Shown here one piece after another: positions 8,106 to 16,983 of a stretch of DNA of 64,000 nt. The stretch's first letter is position 1; each line of letters opens with the position of its first letter. The notes under the pieces are model-generated. The model saw only the letters and a program-made list of their open reading frames with translations. It did not search any database and had not been told where the DNA came from. The position numbers and the translations under genes were made by a program. The stretch lies in assembly GCA_902563885.1 (NCBI GenBank), contig CACEYZ010000003.1:29505-93504 (forward strand), read 5' to 3'. Source of the DNA: an uncultured SAR86 cluster bacterium. Lineage in GTDB: Bacteria > Pseudomonadota > Gammaproteobacteria > Magnimaribacterales > TMED112.

Positions 8106-10067
8106 TTGATCAAAAACAGAACTGTAAATGCATTAAGATTTCTGTCTGTAGACAGTGTGGAGAAGGCTGCTTCAGGACATCCAGGAATGCCACTTGGCAT
8201 GGCAGATATAGCAGAGGTTTTATGGCGGAAACATCTTAGGCATTCCCCAAAGAATCCAAAATGGTTTGATAGAGATAGATTTGTTTTATCAAATGGACAC
8301 GGCTCTATGCTCTTATATAGTCTTTTGCATCTTACTGGCTATGACTTAACTATCAAAGATCTCAAAGATTTTAGGCAATTAAAATCTAAAACTCCTGGTC
8401 ACCCAGAATATGGAATCACTCCAGGTGTTGAAACTACAACAGGACCTCTTGGACAAGGAATTGCTAATGCTGTTGGAATGGCCTTAGCCGAAAAAATCCT
8501 GGCTAATCTCCTAAATAACAAAAAAACAAATGTGATTGATCATTTTACTTACTGCTTTTTAGGTGATGGATGTCTTATGGAAGGGATTTCACATGAAGCT
8601 ATGTCTTTTGCTGGCGTTCATAAGCTTAATAAATTAATTTGCTTTTATGATTCAAATGGGATTTCTATAGATGGTGAAATAAGTGATTGGTACAAAGATG
8701 ACATTTCATTAAGGTGTAAGGCATATGGATGGAATGTTATTGATAATATAGATGGACATAATAGAGAAGAAATTGATGAAGCAATTTCTGTTGCAAAGAA
8801 GTCAAAAAAACCAACTATGATTGTATGTAAAACACATATTGGTTATGGTGCAGGCATCAAACAAGATTCTGAATCGTCTCACGGAGCTGCACTTGGATCT
8901 GAGATCGTAAAAGAGTTAAGAGAAAATCTTGATTGGCCATATTCTGAATTTGAAATTCCTCATGAAATTTATGCAGACTGGGATGCCTCGGACATGGGTC
9001 AAAAATATGAAGACGATTGGAATGAAAAAGTACAAACCCTCAAATCAGAAAATCCTAAGAAAGGAGAGCTTCTAGAAAGGTTGTTAAACGAAGAGCTGCC
9101 TGAGAAATTTGACTCTAATTTTAGTGTTTTTTTAGAGGAAATTTTAAAGCACAATGAACCAATAGCAACTAGAAAAGCTTCTCAGAAAGTTCTTGAATTC
9201 TTGAAAAAAAACCTGCCAGAATTGATAGGCGGCTCAGCTGATTTAAGTGGGTCAAATAATACCAATACAACTATTTCAAACCCAATTACTAGCTCCCAAA
9301 ATGGAAACTATATTTATTACGGCGTCAGAGAATTTGGTATGAATGCAATTATGAATGGCATTTCTCTTCATGGAGGTCTTATTCCTTATGCAGGTACATT
9401 TTTAGTATTCATGGATTACGGAAGAAATGCAGTAAGAATGGCTGCATTGATGGGGATAAAAGTAATTTTTGTTTATTCTCACGACAGTGTTGCTCTTGGA
9501 GAAGATGGGCCCACTCATCAACCAATTGAGCATCTTACAACTTTAAGATCTACACCAAATATGCATACCTGGAGATCAGCTTCATTATTAGAGACAGCAG
9601 TTGCCTGGAAATCAGCTATTCAAAGAAATGATGGACCGTCTTCCCTAATACTTACAAGGCAGAATATAGATAACATTGAGAATAAAAGTTTTGACGAAGT
9701 ATCAAAGGGAGGATACTTTTTAAGAAAATTTGATGATTCAAACATTCAACTTATAGCTACTGGATCAGAGGTTTCTTTAGCACTTGAAGCTGCTGAAATT
9801 CTTGAGCAAGAAGGAGTCAAATGTAATGTAGTAAGCGTCCCTTGTATTGAGGTTTTAGAAACCAACAAACAAATTTATAAAGAAATTTTTACCGAAAGCA
9901 AAATTAATATTGCTATTGAGTGTAGTCATCCAAATTCTTGGTGTGCTCACACAAAGAATGTAATTGGAATTGAAGAATTTGGAGAATCAGGTAAAGGTCA
10001 GATATTAATGGAGCATTTTGGTTTCACCCCAAAAAAAATAGTAGAAAAAATTAAAAGTTTTTTATGA
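8106..10067 (+). CDS. tkt: Transketolase
   Basis: This thiamine-diphosphate enzyme moves two-carbon units between sugar phosphates. The 653-residue product has the family start (SGHPGMPLGMADIAEVLW), the ThDP motif GDGCLMEG with its conserved neighbours, and the pyrimidine-domain stretch SHDSVALGEDGPTHQP. The start is TTG at 8106, with a possible ribosome-binding site TGAGG about 11 bases upstream. I see no ATG that would keep the conserved N-terminus. It is the first gene of a tight operon with pgk and fba. Confidence 0.96.
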   Translation: MIKNRTVNALRFLSVDSVEKAASGHPGMPLGMADIAEVLWRKHLRHSPKNPKWFDRDRFVLSNGHGSMLLYSLLHLTGYDLTIKDLKDFRQLKSKTPGHPEYGITPGVETTTGPLGQGIANAVGMALAEKILANLLNNKKTNVIDHFTYCFLGDGCLMEGISHEAMSFAGVHKLNKLICFYDSNGISIDGEISDWYKDDISLRCKAYGWNVIDNIDGHNREEIDEAISVAKKSKKPTMIVCKTHIGYGAGIKQDSESSHGAALGSEIVKELRENLDWPYSEFEIPHEIYADWDASDMGQKYEDDWNEKVQTLKSENPKKGELLERLLNEELPEKFDSNFSVFLEEILKHNEPIATRKASQKVLEFLKKNLPELIGGSADLSGSNNTNTTISNPITSSQNGNYIYYGVREFGMNAIMNGISLHGGLIPYAGTFLVFMDYGRNAVRMAALMGIKVIFVYSHDSVALGEDGPTHQPIEHLTTLRSTPNMHTWRSASLLETAVAWKSAIQRNDGPSSLILTRQNIDNIENKSFDEVSKGGYFLRKFDDSNIQLIATGSEVSLALEAAEILEQEGVKCNVVSVPCIEVLETNKQIYKEIFTESKINIAIECSHPNSWCAHTKNVIGIEEFGESGKGQILMEHFGFTPKKIVEKIKSFL

Positions 10068-11176
10068 CAGATCTTCACTCAATCGATCTTAAGAATAAGT
10101 ATGTTGGGCTAAGAGTGGATTTAAATGTTCCTTTAGAAAGCGGAGAAGTATTAAGCCCTGATAGATTGTCAGCTGCTTTGCCAACAATTTTATATATTCT
10201 TGAACACACAGAAAATCTCTGTCTAATAAGTCACCTTGGTCGTCCAAAAGAGGATGATTTTGACCCAAACCTTTCTTTGAAACCAATAAAAGAGTGGTTT
10301 GAGAAAAGACTTAACAAAAAAATATCTTTAGAGAATGAAATTAAAAAAAGTGAGGGAATAAAGATGCTTGAAAATATTCGTTTTTTCAAAGGAGAAAATG
10401 AAAATTCTGAAAACTTAGGACAAAAGCTTGCAGATATTTTTGATGTTTACATTATGGATGCCTTTGCAACAGCGCACCGTAAATCTGCATCAACTTATGG
10501 AGCTATAATTAAATCAAAGATTAAATCACCCGGACTTCTATTTAGCAATGAAGTCAGTAATTTAAAAGGAATTCTTAATAAACCGAATCGATTAGTAAGC
10601 ATAATTGGTGGTTCTAAAGTTTCAACTAAGCTTGAAGTGGTTGAAAATTTACTTCAGAAATCTGAAAAGATTATTGTTGGAGGCGGCATTGCTAATACTT
10701 TCCTTAAAGCAGTTGGATATGAAATTGGAGAATCAATTTATGAAGAAAAAATGTTAAAAAAATGCTTTCAGATGGTTGAAAGTAGAAAAGTTTTATTGCC
10801 AGAAAAGGTTTACGTTGCGAGATCTCCATCTGCTACAGAAGTTAATTTAGTTGATGTTGAAAAAGTGCCAAAAGAAATGATGATTCTGGATTTAGAATTT
10901 AAGAGTGAGCCCGTATCAAAATATTTTAATTTCTTATGGAATGGCCCATTAGGTATTTTTGAGATAGATCTTTTTTCAAATGGAACAAAGCAACTTATTG
11001 ATTTTTTATCTCAACCAGATAGGAAAGTAATTGCAGGTGGTGGGGAGACAATTTTTGCGATTAACAAGTTTTCTGAGAAGAAAAATTTTCATTACGTTTC
11101 CACAGCTGGAGGTGCTTTTTTAGAGTATTTATCAGGTAAAAGCCTTCCATCAGTTGAGGCATTAGAGTTAGAATAG
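10064..11176 (+). CDS. pgk: Phosphoglycerate kinase
   Basis: This enzyme interconverts 1,3-bisphosphoglycerate and 3-phosphoglycerate with ATP. The 370-residue sequence is slightly shorter than usual (about 387). It keeps the substrate-binding signatures GLRVDLNVPL and ISHLGRP, the nucleotide-domain motifs GGSKVSTKLEV and GGGIANTFL, WNGPLG, and the C-terminal GGGETIFAI and STAGGAFLEYL. Its ATG overlaps the tkt stop in an ATGA-type junction, so translation is probably coupled. The gap and pyk genes often found in this operon are absent here. Confidence 0.97.
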   Translation: MTDLHSIDLKNKYVGLRVDLNVPLESGEVLSPDRLSAALPTILYILEHTENLCLISHLGRPKEDDFDPNLSLKPIKEWFEKRLNKKISLENEIKKSEGIKMLENIRFFKGENENSENLGQKLADIFDVYIMDAFATAHRKSASTYGAIIKSKIKSPGLLFSNEVSNLKGILNKPNRLVSIIGGSKVSTKLEVVENLLQKSEKIIVGGGIANTFLKAVGYEIGESIYEEKMLKKCFQMVESRKVLLPEKVYVARSPSATEVNLVDVEKVPKEMMILDLEFKSEPVSKYFNFLWNGPLGIFEIDLFSNGTKQLIDFLSQPDRKVIAGGGETIFAINKFSEKKNFHYVSTAGGAFLEYLSGKSLPSVEALELE

Positions 11177-11182
11177 CTACCA

Positions 11183-12196
11183 ATGAATTTTTCAAATTTA
11201 AACTCCATAGCGAGCTATATTGTTGAAAATGGAAAAGGTATTCTTGCAGCAGATGAAAGCAATCCTACTTGTAAAAAAAGGTTTGATACAATTTCTGTAG
11301 ATTCAACAGAAGAAAATCGAAGAGATTACAGGCAGCTTTTATTTCAAGCTGAGGGGATGTCAGACAATATAGGCGGAGTAATCCTTTTTGATGAAACTAT
11401 TCGACAAAATACTAACGATGGAACTCCCCTTGTAGATTTAATAAAACAAAAGAAAGCACTTCCAGGAATAAAAGTTGATAAGGGCCTTGTTCCTTTTGAA
11501 AACTCAGATTTAGAAAAAGTTACACAAGGTATAGAGGATCTTGACGCTAGATGTGCGGAATACTTCAAGATGGGTGCTTTTTTTACAAAATGGCGAGCAG
11601 TGATAAGCATTGGAAACAACTTACCTTCACAAGGATGCATTGAAGAAAATGCAAAACTTCTTGCTAGGTACGCAAAGATTGTTCAAAAAAATAATATGGT
11701 TCCTATAGTTGAACCCGAAGTCCTGATGGATGGTAGTCATAGCATTGAGGAATGTTATGACGCTACCTCAAGAACATTAAAGTCACTTTTTCAAAATCTT
11801 GAGAAAGAAAATGTCGACATAACAGGAACTATATTAAAGCCAAATATGGTAACTCCTGGATCGGAGCACCAAGAAAAGATCGGTGTTGAAACTGTTGCTA
11901 AGGAAACCTTAAGGTGTCTGCATGAGTGTGTTCCAGATAACCTTCCAGCCATTACATTTCTTTCTGGCGGACAATCAGAAACTGTTTCAACTGAACACTT
12001 AGATACAATGAATAAGATTGGAGGTTTTCCATGGAAGCTAAGCTTTTCATATGGGAGAGCTTTACAAGCTGGAGCTCTAAAAGCTTGGCTAGGTAAATCA
12101 GAAAATGTTGATACAGCACAAAGTGCATTTTCTCATAGGGCTTTAATGAATAAAAAAGCAGCACTGGGCCAATGGTCAAAAGATTTAGAAGTATAA
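11183..12196 (+). CDS. fba: Fructose-bisphosphate aldolase, class I
   Basis: This enzyme cleaves or forms fructose-1,6-bisphosphate by Schiff-base chemistry. It is the eukaryote-like class I type: GILAADESNPTCKKRF near the start, the Schiff-base lysine in GTILKPNMVTPG, and SGGQSE in the phosphate-binding loop. The length of 337 is typical. It is metal independent, unlike the class II enzyme common in gammaproteobacteria. It follows pgk by 6 bp, which suggests a shared transcript and a role in gluconeogenesis and pentose metabolism. Confidence 0.96.
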   Translation: MNFSNLNSIASYIVENGKGILAADESNPTCKKRFDTISVDSTEENRRDYRQLLFQAEGMSDNIGGVILFDETIRQNTNDGTPLVDLIKQKKALPGIKVDKGLVPFENSDLEKVTQGIEDLDARCAEYFKMGAFFTKWRAVISIGNNLPSQGCIEENAKLLARYAKIVQKNNMVPIVEPEVLMDGSHSIEECYDATSRTLKSLFQNLEKENVDITGTILKPNMVTPGSEHQEKIGVETVAKETLRCLHECVPDNLPAITFLSGGQSETVSTEHLDTMNKIGGFPWKLSFSYGRALQAGALKAWLGKSENVDTAQSAFSHRALMNKKAALGQWSKDLEV

Positions 12197-12197
12197 T

Positions 12198-12734
12198 TTG
12201 AAAAAACTTGCAGTTTTTCTTTCTTCTGGTGAACCTAATTTCCATATAAAGTCAGATTTAGACCAAATAGCAAATTTTCTTGCCGAACAAAAAATATGCC
12301 TTTTATATGGAGGAGGTATGCTTGGCTTGATGGGTTATCTCTCTCACAAAACAAAAGAATATAACGGATATGTTGAAGGTGTAACAGTCGATATGTTTGA
12401 TAAGAAAAAATATACCCCAGACTATATTGATTCCCTTGAAGTTGAAACAAATTTTTACGATAGAAAGAGGAAATTAAACGATAATTCAGATGCATTTCTT
12501 ATATTGCCTGGTGGGATTGGAACAGCAGATGAATTCTTTGATGTCTTAAACCTAGCTAGTCTTGGTTTAATAACTAAAAAAATTATAGTCTACAATAAAA
12601 ATGACTGTTGGACAGATTTACTCACATGGATAGATAAAGCTAAAAATATGGAAATGTTGCGCACTATTCCCAAAAACCTAGTAATAGCTGAAAATATAGA
12701 TGAGCTTATTTTTGCTTTAAAAAGTTATGTCTAA
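12198..12734 (+). CDS. LOG-family nucleotide phosphoribohydrolase-like protein
   Basis: This is a Rossmann-fold protein of the TIGR00730/lysine-decarboxylase-like group, whose members hydrolyse nucleoside 5'-monophosphates such as cytokinin ribotides. The signature is present as LYGGGMLGLMG and PGGIGTADEFFDVL, with a preceding DRKRKL that supplies the usual Arg-Lys. The length of 178 fits. The start is a TTG one base after the fba stop. The end overlaps acs by 8 bp. The physiological substrate in bacteria is uncertain, and its place in a carbon operon does not settle it. Confidence 0.85.
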   Translation: MKKLAVFLSSGEPNFHIKSDLDQIANFLAEQKICLLYGGGMLGLMGYLSHKTKEYNGYVEGVTVDMFDKKKYTPDYIDSLEVETNFYDRKRKLNDNSDAFLILPGGIGTADEFFDVLNLASLGLITKKIIVYNKNDCWTDLLTWIDKAKNMEMLRTIPKNLVIAENIDELIFALKSYV

Positions 12735-14643
12735 GTTTGATATTAAGAATTTTGTAAATCCCCATATCACTACTCTCGAAGACTTTAATTCACAATATAA
12801 AGAATCAATTCATAATCCAAGTTCCTTCTTTCTCAAAAAGGCTATCTCTTACCTTTCTTGGTTCCAGAAGCCAACTATTGGACATAACGGAAGTTTTGAA
12901 GAACCTAAATGGTTTGAAGATGGAATACTAAATATAAGTTATAACTGCATTGATAGACATGCAAAAAAAAATCCAGAGAAAATTGCAATTATTTGGCAAG
13001 GGGATCAAGAGAGCAACTCTAAAGAAATATCTTATCAAGAACTTCTTAAAGAAGTTTCAAAATTAGCAAATGGCCTTAAGTCTTTAGGTGTTAAAAAGGG
13101 CGACAGAGTATGCATTTATATGCCTATGATCCCTGAAGCAGCATATTCAATGTTTGCTTGCATGAGAATAGGGGCCATTCATTCTGTTGTTTTTGGGGGT
13201 TTCTCACCAGAGGCAATTTCATCAAGAATTCTTGATGCTGATTGCGAATATGTAATTACTGCAGATGAAGGAATTAGAGGAGGCAAAACAATCCCACTTA
13301 AGTTCAGCGTAGATAAAGCATTAGAAAAATGTCCAAAAATCAAAAAAGTGATAGTTTTTCAATACACAAAAACAGAGGTTAATTGGAATAATAAATTAGA
13401 TATTACTTATGAGGAATTAGTTACTAATCAGCCAATAGAATGTGAATGTGCTGAGTTAAAAGCTGAAGACCCTTCATTTATTCTTTATACTTCTGGCTCA
13501 ACAGGAAAACCTAAAGGAGTACTACATACAACTGCAGGTTACCTTTTAGGTGCAAATCTTTCATTTAAATATATTTTTGGAATTAAAGATGGTGATATAC
13601 ATTGGTGCACTGCAGATGTAGGCTGGATAACAGGCCATACTTATATCCTTTATGGGCCTCTATCAAATGGAATTACAACAGTCATGTTTGAAGGAGTTCC
13701 GACTTATCCAGATCCCTCAAGGTTTTGGAAAGTATGTGATCTACACAAAGTAAATATTTTTTATACTGCACCTACTGCAATAAGAGCACTCATCGCACAG
13801 GGTGACAAGCATCTTGAAAGTACATCTCGAGATTCAATAAGAGTTCTAGGGACAGTTGGGGAGCCTATAAATCCCGATGTTTGGGAATGGTATTATCAAA
13901 AAGTAGGCAAAAGCAATTGTGAAGTAGTAGATACTTGGTGGCAGACTGAAACTGGCTCAGTTTTGATATCACCTATTGCAGGTGTCACTCCAAAAAAACC
14001 TGGCTCAGCAACTTTACCTTTTTTTGGCGTAAAACCTTCACTAGTAGATAGCGATGGAAAAGAGCTTGAAGGCAATGTAAAGGGCAATCTTTGCATAGAT
14101 TCATCCTGGCCAAGTCAAATAAGAACTGTCTATGGTGATCATAAACGAATGACTGATACTTACTTTAGTCAGTACAAGGGAAAGTATTTTACTGGTGATG
14201 GGGCTAGAAGAGACATAGAAGGTTACTACTGGGTAACAGGAAGAGTTGATGATGTCTTAAACGTTTCTGGACATAGAATTGGAACTGCAGAAGTTGAGAG
14301 TGCAATCGTAAATCATGAAGATGTTGCTGAAGCAGCAGTTGTTGGAATAGAGCATGAAATAAAAGGTCAGGCAATATACGCTTACGTAATTTTAAAAGAT
14401 AATGATAAAGATAAGAAAATAATTAATATTGAAATTCTTGAAGAGGTTTCTAAAATAATAGGAAAAATTGCTAAGCCAGAAGTTATTCAATTTACAAGAG
14501 ACTTGCCTAAGACTAGATCGGGAAAAATTATGAGAAGAATTTTAAGAAAAATAGCAAATAATGAATTTGAAAATTTAGGCGATACAACAACACTCGCAGA
14601 TCCCTTAATAGTAGAGGAGCTAATAAAGAATAAAAATGAATGA
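12727..14643 (+). CDS. acs: Acetyl-CoA synthetase
   Basis: Acs activates acetate to acetyl-CoA through acetyl-AMP. The 638-residue protein has the acyl-adenylate core YTSGSTGKPKGVLHT, the A5-type motif DTWWQTETG, TGDGARRDIEGYYWVTGR in the hinge region and the acetylatable lysine of PKTRSGKIMRR near the C-terminus. The tryptophan in WWQTE is the usual acetate-pocket residue of Acs. It overlaps genes on both sides (8 bp each), suggesting one polycistronic message from tkt to the reductase. Confidence 0.95.
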   Translation: MSKFDIKNFVNPHITTLEDFNSQYKESIHNPSSFFLKKAISYLSWFQKPTIGHNGSFEEPKWFEDGILNISYNCIDRHAKKNPEKIAIIWQGDQESNSKEISYQELLKEVSKLANGLKSLGVKKGDRVCIYMPMIPEAAYSMFACMRIGAIHSVVFGGFSPEAISSRILDADCEYVITADEGIRGGKTIPLKFSVDKALEKCPKIKKVIVFQYTKTEVNWNNKLDITYEELVTNQPIECECAELKAEDPSFILYTSGSTGKPKGVLHTTAGYLLGANLSFKYIFGIKDGDIHWCTADVGWITGHTYILYGPLSNGITTVMFEGVPTYPDPSRFWKVCDLHKVNIFYTAPTAIRALIAQGDKHLESTSRDSIRVLGTVGEPINPDVWEWYYQKVGKSNCEVVDTWWQTETGSVLISPIAGVTPKKPGSATLPFFGVKPSLVDSDGKELEGNVKGNLCIDSSWPSQIRTVYGDHKRMTDTYFSQYKGKYFTGDGARRDIEGYYWVTGRVDDVLNVSGHRIGTAEVESAIVNHEDVAEAAVVGIEHEIKGQAIYAYVILKDNDKDKKIINIEILEEVSKIIGKIAKPEVIQFTRDLPKTRSGKIMRRILRKIANNEFENLGDTTTLADPLIVEELIKNKNE

Positions 14644-15394
14644 TGACAAACTTGTTTTAATTTCTGGTTCGGGTAGAGGTCTTGGAGCATGTATAGCTGA
14701 ATCTTTTGCAAATAGAGGCTATAAGGTTGCTATAAATTACTTTAAGAGTGAAAAACTAGCACATGAATTAGCAGATAAATTAGGCTCCGATGTGATACCT
14801 TTTTATGCAGATGTTTCTTCTAAAGATGATGTTATTGAACTGAACAAAAATATTTGCGATGCATTCAAAAAAGGTCCAGATATCTTGGTGAATAATGCTA
14901 TGACTGAATATTTGTTTAATGGTGATTTAAGAAAAAAGGCCCATGAGATCACCTGGGATGAGATTCAAAATCATCTGGATATAACAATCAAAGGATCATT
15001 TAATTTGATTCAAGAGCTTTTTAAAAATATGAAAAAAAATAATTTTGGAAGAATAATAAATGTTGGAACAAACTTATTTCAGAACCCAGTAGTCCCATAT
15101 CATGATTATATTATTGCTAAATCTGGTTTATTAGGATTAACAAGAAGTTTTGCTAAAGATCTTGGTGAATTTGGTATAACGGTCAATATGATATCTGGAG
15201 GTTTGCTTAAAGTTACTGATGCCAGTGCAGCAACACCTGACGAAGTTTTTGATGCAATTGCGTCAATGACACCTTTGCAGAGAGTTACTACAACGAATGA
15301 TTTCTCAGATGCACTAATATTCTTTGCTTCAGATGATGCAAGATCAATAACCGGTCAAAATCTTACAGTAGATGGCGGGTTAACTTTCAATTAA
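14636..15394 (+). CDS. SDR reductase, FabG-like (PRK08642-type 3-oxoacyl-ACP reductase)
   Basis: This is a classical short-chain dehydrogenase of 252 residues. The cofactor motif is SGSGRGLG, NNA is present, and the catalytic Tyr-Lys pair is in DYIIAK. The usual catalytic Ser, 13 residues before the Tyr, is Thr here (NVGTNLFQNP). The stretch NVGTNLFQNPVVPYHDY matches my memory of the PRK08642 fabG subgroup, so the Thr is probably normal for that group. The true substrate may be a 3-oxoacyl thioester. It is the last gene of the tkt operon. A GC-rich hairpin starts 4 bp beyond the stop. Confidence 0.85.
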   Translation: MNDDKLVLISGSGRGLGACIAESFANRGYKVAINYFKSEKLAHELADKLGSDVIPFYADVSSKDDVIELNKNICDAFKKGPDILVNNAMTEYLFNGDLRKKAHEITWDEIQNHLDITIKGSFNLIQELFKNMKKNNFGRIINVGTNLFQNPVVPYHDYIIAKSGLLGLTRSFAKDLGEFGITVNMISGGLLKVTDASAATPDEVFDAIASMTPLQRVTTTNDFSDALIFFASDDARSITGQNLTVDGGLTFN

Positions 15395-15397
15395 AAA

Positions 15398-15416
15398 GGC
15401 AGACCTGCGGTCTGCC
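15398..15416 (-). terminator. Intrinsic terminator between convergent genes
   Basis: There is a perfect 8-bp stem, GGCAGACC (15398-15405) and GGTCTGCC (15409-15416), with a TGC loop. On the minus strand the stem is followed directly by five T residues, so it best serves the small exported-protein gene at 15439-15735. It may also help end the tkt-to-reductase message. It is the only clear hairpin at any tail-to-tail junction in this window. Confidence 0.85.
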
Positions 15417-15438
15417 AAATATAAACGCAATTAAATGC

Positions 15439-15735
15439 CTAAGAGATTTGTCTTAAATTTTTAAACCTACAAGTCATAAAGCCATTCTGATGATTTATCA
15501 AGAATGAGTCATTGATTACATCTTTAGAATTAAAGGAAATCTTATATGGTTTTTTTATAGTACAGGACTTAGGTGTAATAATGTCGCCTTTAAAATAAAT
15601 ATCATCTTTCAATTTAAAAATGATATCTTCATTTTTCATAATAAAAATTTGATCTATATCTTTTACAGAAAAATGGTTGTCTGAGTACAATATTGACCCG
15701 AACAATAATAAAAATAATAAATAAATAGTTTTCAT
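15439..15735 (-). CDS. Small exported protein of unknown function
   Basis: I do not recognise this family. From the ATG at 15735 the product has 98 residues: a hydrophobic signal peptide (MKTIYLLFLLLFGSILYS), then a charged, beta-rich region with two cysteines (KSCTIKK and MTCRF) that could pair in the periplasm. An in-frame ATG three codons upstream is also possible. A TATAAT-like box and two tandem 11-bp repeats lie immediately upstream, and a strong terminator lies downstream, so it looks like an independent one-gene unit. Confidence 0.65.
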   Translation of the reverse strand: MKTIYLLFLLLFGSILYSDNHFSVKDIDQIFIMKNEDIIFKLKDDIYFKGDIITPKSCTIKKPYKISFNSKDVINDSFLINHQNGFMTCRFKNLRQIS

Positions 15736-15748
15736 ATTTGCCAATTAT

Positions 15749-15770
15749 AATTATGTCACAATTATGTCAC
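15749..15770. repeat. Two tandem copies of an 11-bp repeat
   Basis: AATTATGTCAC occurs twice with no spacer (15749-15759 and 15760-15770), just upstream of the small exported gene. On the minus strand a TATAAT sequence (15744-15749) abuts it. This could be a tandem operator or chance in AT-rich DNA. Confidence 0.6.
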
Positions 15771-15822
15771 ATAAATGTAATATAAGTGTAACTAGTATTT
15801 TTGTCAATTAGATGATTAAAAA

Positions 15823-15939
15823 TTAATCAATTTGATTTTGCTTATTCTTTCTAGAATACTTTTTCTTCAATGGTTTCACCCTCATTTTATATTTTGGAGT
15901 TTTTAGATCTTTAGCTATTGGATTTCTTTTTTTTCTCAT
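15823..15939 (-). CDS. Small basic protein, ArfA-like ribosome-rescue candidate
   Basis: This 38-codon ORF has an ATG at 15937-15939 and a TAA at 15823-15825. It overlaps the last 29 bp of tatC in another frame. The product is very basic and starts MRKKRNPIAKDLKTPKY, then MRVKPLKKKYSRK. The pattern RN...K.L.TP.Y..RV..KK...RK aligns by eye with the conserved core of ArfA (NNALKALVTSPMFRTRV...KKGKGSFQRK in vibrios, from memory). ArfA recruits RF2 to ribosomes stalled without a stop codon. The GKGS part is not conserved, so the function is a hypothesis. The lack of stop codons, strong base composition bias and operon position support a real gene. Confidence 0.55.
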   Translation of the reverse strand: MRKKRNPIAKDLKTPKYKMRVKPLKKKYSRKNKQNQID

Positions 15940-16621
15940 TACTAAATAATAAGCCTAATTCAAATAACAAATACATGGGCACAGCAAGAAGTATTTGTGA
16001 AATTACATCTGGTGGGGTAAAAATCATGCCAAAAATAAAACACGAAACAAGAACTATACCTCTGTATTCCTTAATTTTATTCTTATTTAGAATATTCAAA
16101 GAGATTAATATATTTACAATCAATGGCACTTGAAAAGCTATTCCGAAAGCGAAGGATAGTGTCAGAACAAAAGAGTAAAATCTAGAAATATCAGTAGAAA
16201 TTTCAAGATTACTTGGTCCAACTGATGAAAAAAATGCAAGTGCATTTGGAACTACAATGATCAAACAAAAAATAACTCCTGTATAAAATAAAATAGTTGC
16301 TAAAAGTGTTTTTGAAAAAATAGCCAGTTTTTCGGACTTATATAACCCAGGCGCCATAAAGCTTAGAATTTGCCAAAGAAATATTGGAAGTGAGACTAAA
16401 AAAGCAATAAATAGTACAAGTTTCAAAGGAATCAAAAATGGAGAAGTTACTTCAATAGCAATTAGAGTCTTTTGATCTACTAAATCTAAGAAGTATAAAA
16501 AACCATCAAATAAATAATTTGTAAAAGGCAGTAAAACAATGACTGAAATTATAAAAATGGCAATTGAAAATAAAATTCTATTTCTTAATTCCCCAAAGTG
16601 AGATGAAAGGCTATTGCTCAT
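15911..16621 (-). CDS. tatC: Sec-independent translocase subunit TatC
   Basis: TatC is the multispanning receptor of the twin-arginine translocase and binds the RR signal. The N-terminal HFGELRNRI matches the conserved cytoplasmic TatC start (usually HL.ELR.R), and six hydrophobic segments follow. Other family marks are the first periplasmic region with KLVLFIAFLVSLPIFLWQ and FMAPGLYKSEK. I chose the ATG at 16621 ([13 protein letters not shown]), although an in-frame ATG exists at 16633. It overlaps the end of tatB. A likely client, the PhoD protein, is encoded 3 kb away. Confidence 0.94.
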   Translation of the reverse strand: MSNSLSSHFGELRNRILFSIAIFIISVIVLLPFTNYLFDGFLYFLDLVDQKTLIAIEVTSPFLIPLKLVLFIAFLVSLPIFLWQILSFMAPGLYKSEKLAIFSKTLLATILFYTGVIFCLIIVVPNALAFFSSVGPSNLEISTDISRFYSFVLTLSFAFGIAFQVPLIVNILISLNILNKNKIKEYRGIVLVSCFIFGMIFTPPDVISQILLAVPMYLLFELGLLFSNEKKKKSNS

Positions 16622-16847
16622 CTTCTTTATCAAACTCTTTCATTTTTTTTTCGTTAAAGACTTCTTGCTTTAATTCTTGATAATTAAACTCTCTCTCTAA
16701 GTCTTCTTTTGCATTATCAAACGTAGATCGGATCTTTATAAAAGACTTCATGAGATCCCTTAAGTATTTTGATATTTTTTCCGGTTTTGCAGCAACAAAA
16801 AAAACCAGAATAATAATTAAAAGTTCAGGAATTCCTATCTGAATCAT
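16611..16847 (-). CDS. tatB: Sec-independent translocase protein TatB
   Basis: The product is 78 residues with an N-terminal membrane helix ([21 protein letters not shown]) followed by an amphipathic helix and a charged tail. This is the TatA/B fold with the Glu at position 8 typical of TatB. It forms the receptor complex with TatC. It is shorter than E. coli TatB (171 residues), with the unconserved tail reduced. It overlaps tatA by 23 bp and tatC by 11 bp. Confidence 0.88.
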   Translation of the reverse strand: MIQIGIPELLIIILVFFVAAKPEKISKYLRDLMKSFIKIRSTFDNAKEDLEREFNYQELKQEVFNEKKMKEFDKEDEQ

Positions 16848-16983
16848 TATCCTCTTTAATCTCTTTTTTGAAACCTTTCAAAGCTTTTCCTATATCACTT
16901 CCTAAAGTTCTTAATCTTTTAGTTCCAAAAACCAAGATTATTATTGCTAGAACAACAATTATCTGCAGCCAACCAATGGTCAT
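16825..16983 (-). CDS. tatA: Sec-independent translocase protein TatA
   Basis: This 52-residue ORF runs from the ATG at 16981-16983 to the TGA at 16825-16827. Its N-terminal helix ([22 protein letters not shown]) has the conserved FGTK/RL hinge, followed by the amphipathic helix [15 protein letters not shown] and a short acidic tail. TatA oligomers form the transport pore or patch. The ATG overlaps the ubiB stop in an ATGA junction, and the 3' end overlaps tatB. It is shorter than usual (about 80-90) but complete in its functional parts. Confidence 0.93.
   Translation of the reverse strand: MTIGWLQIIVVLAIIILVFGTKRLRTLGSDIGKALKGFKKEIKEDNDSDRNS

Noticed and set aside
11952..12495. Minus-strand ORFs of 97 and 86 codons over fba and the LOG gene
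   Set aside because: No protein-like features; both are shadows of strongly supported plus-strand genes.
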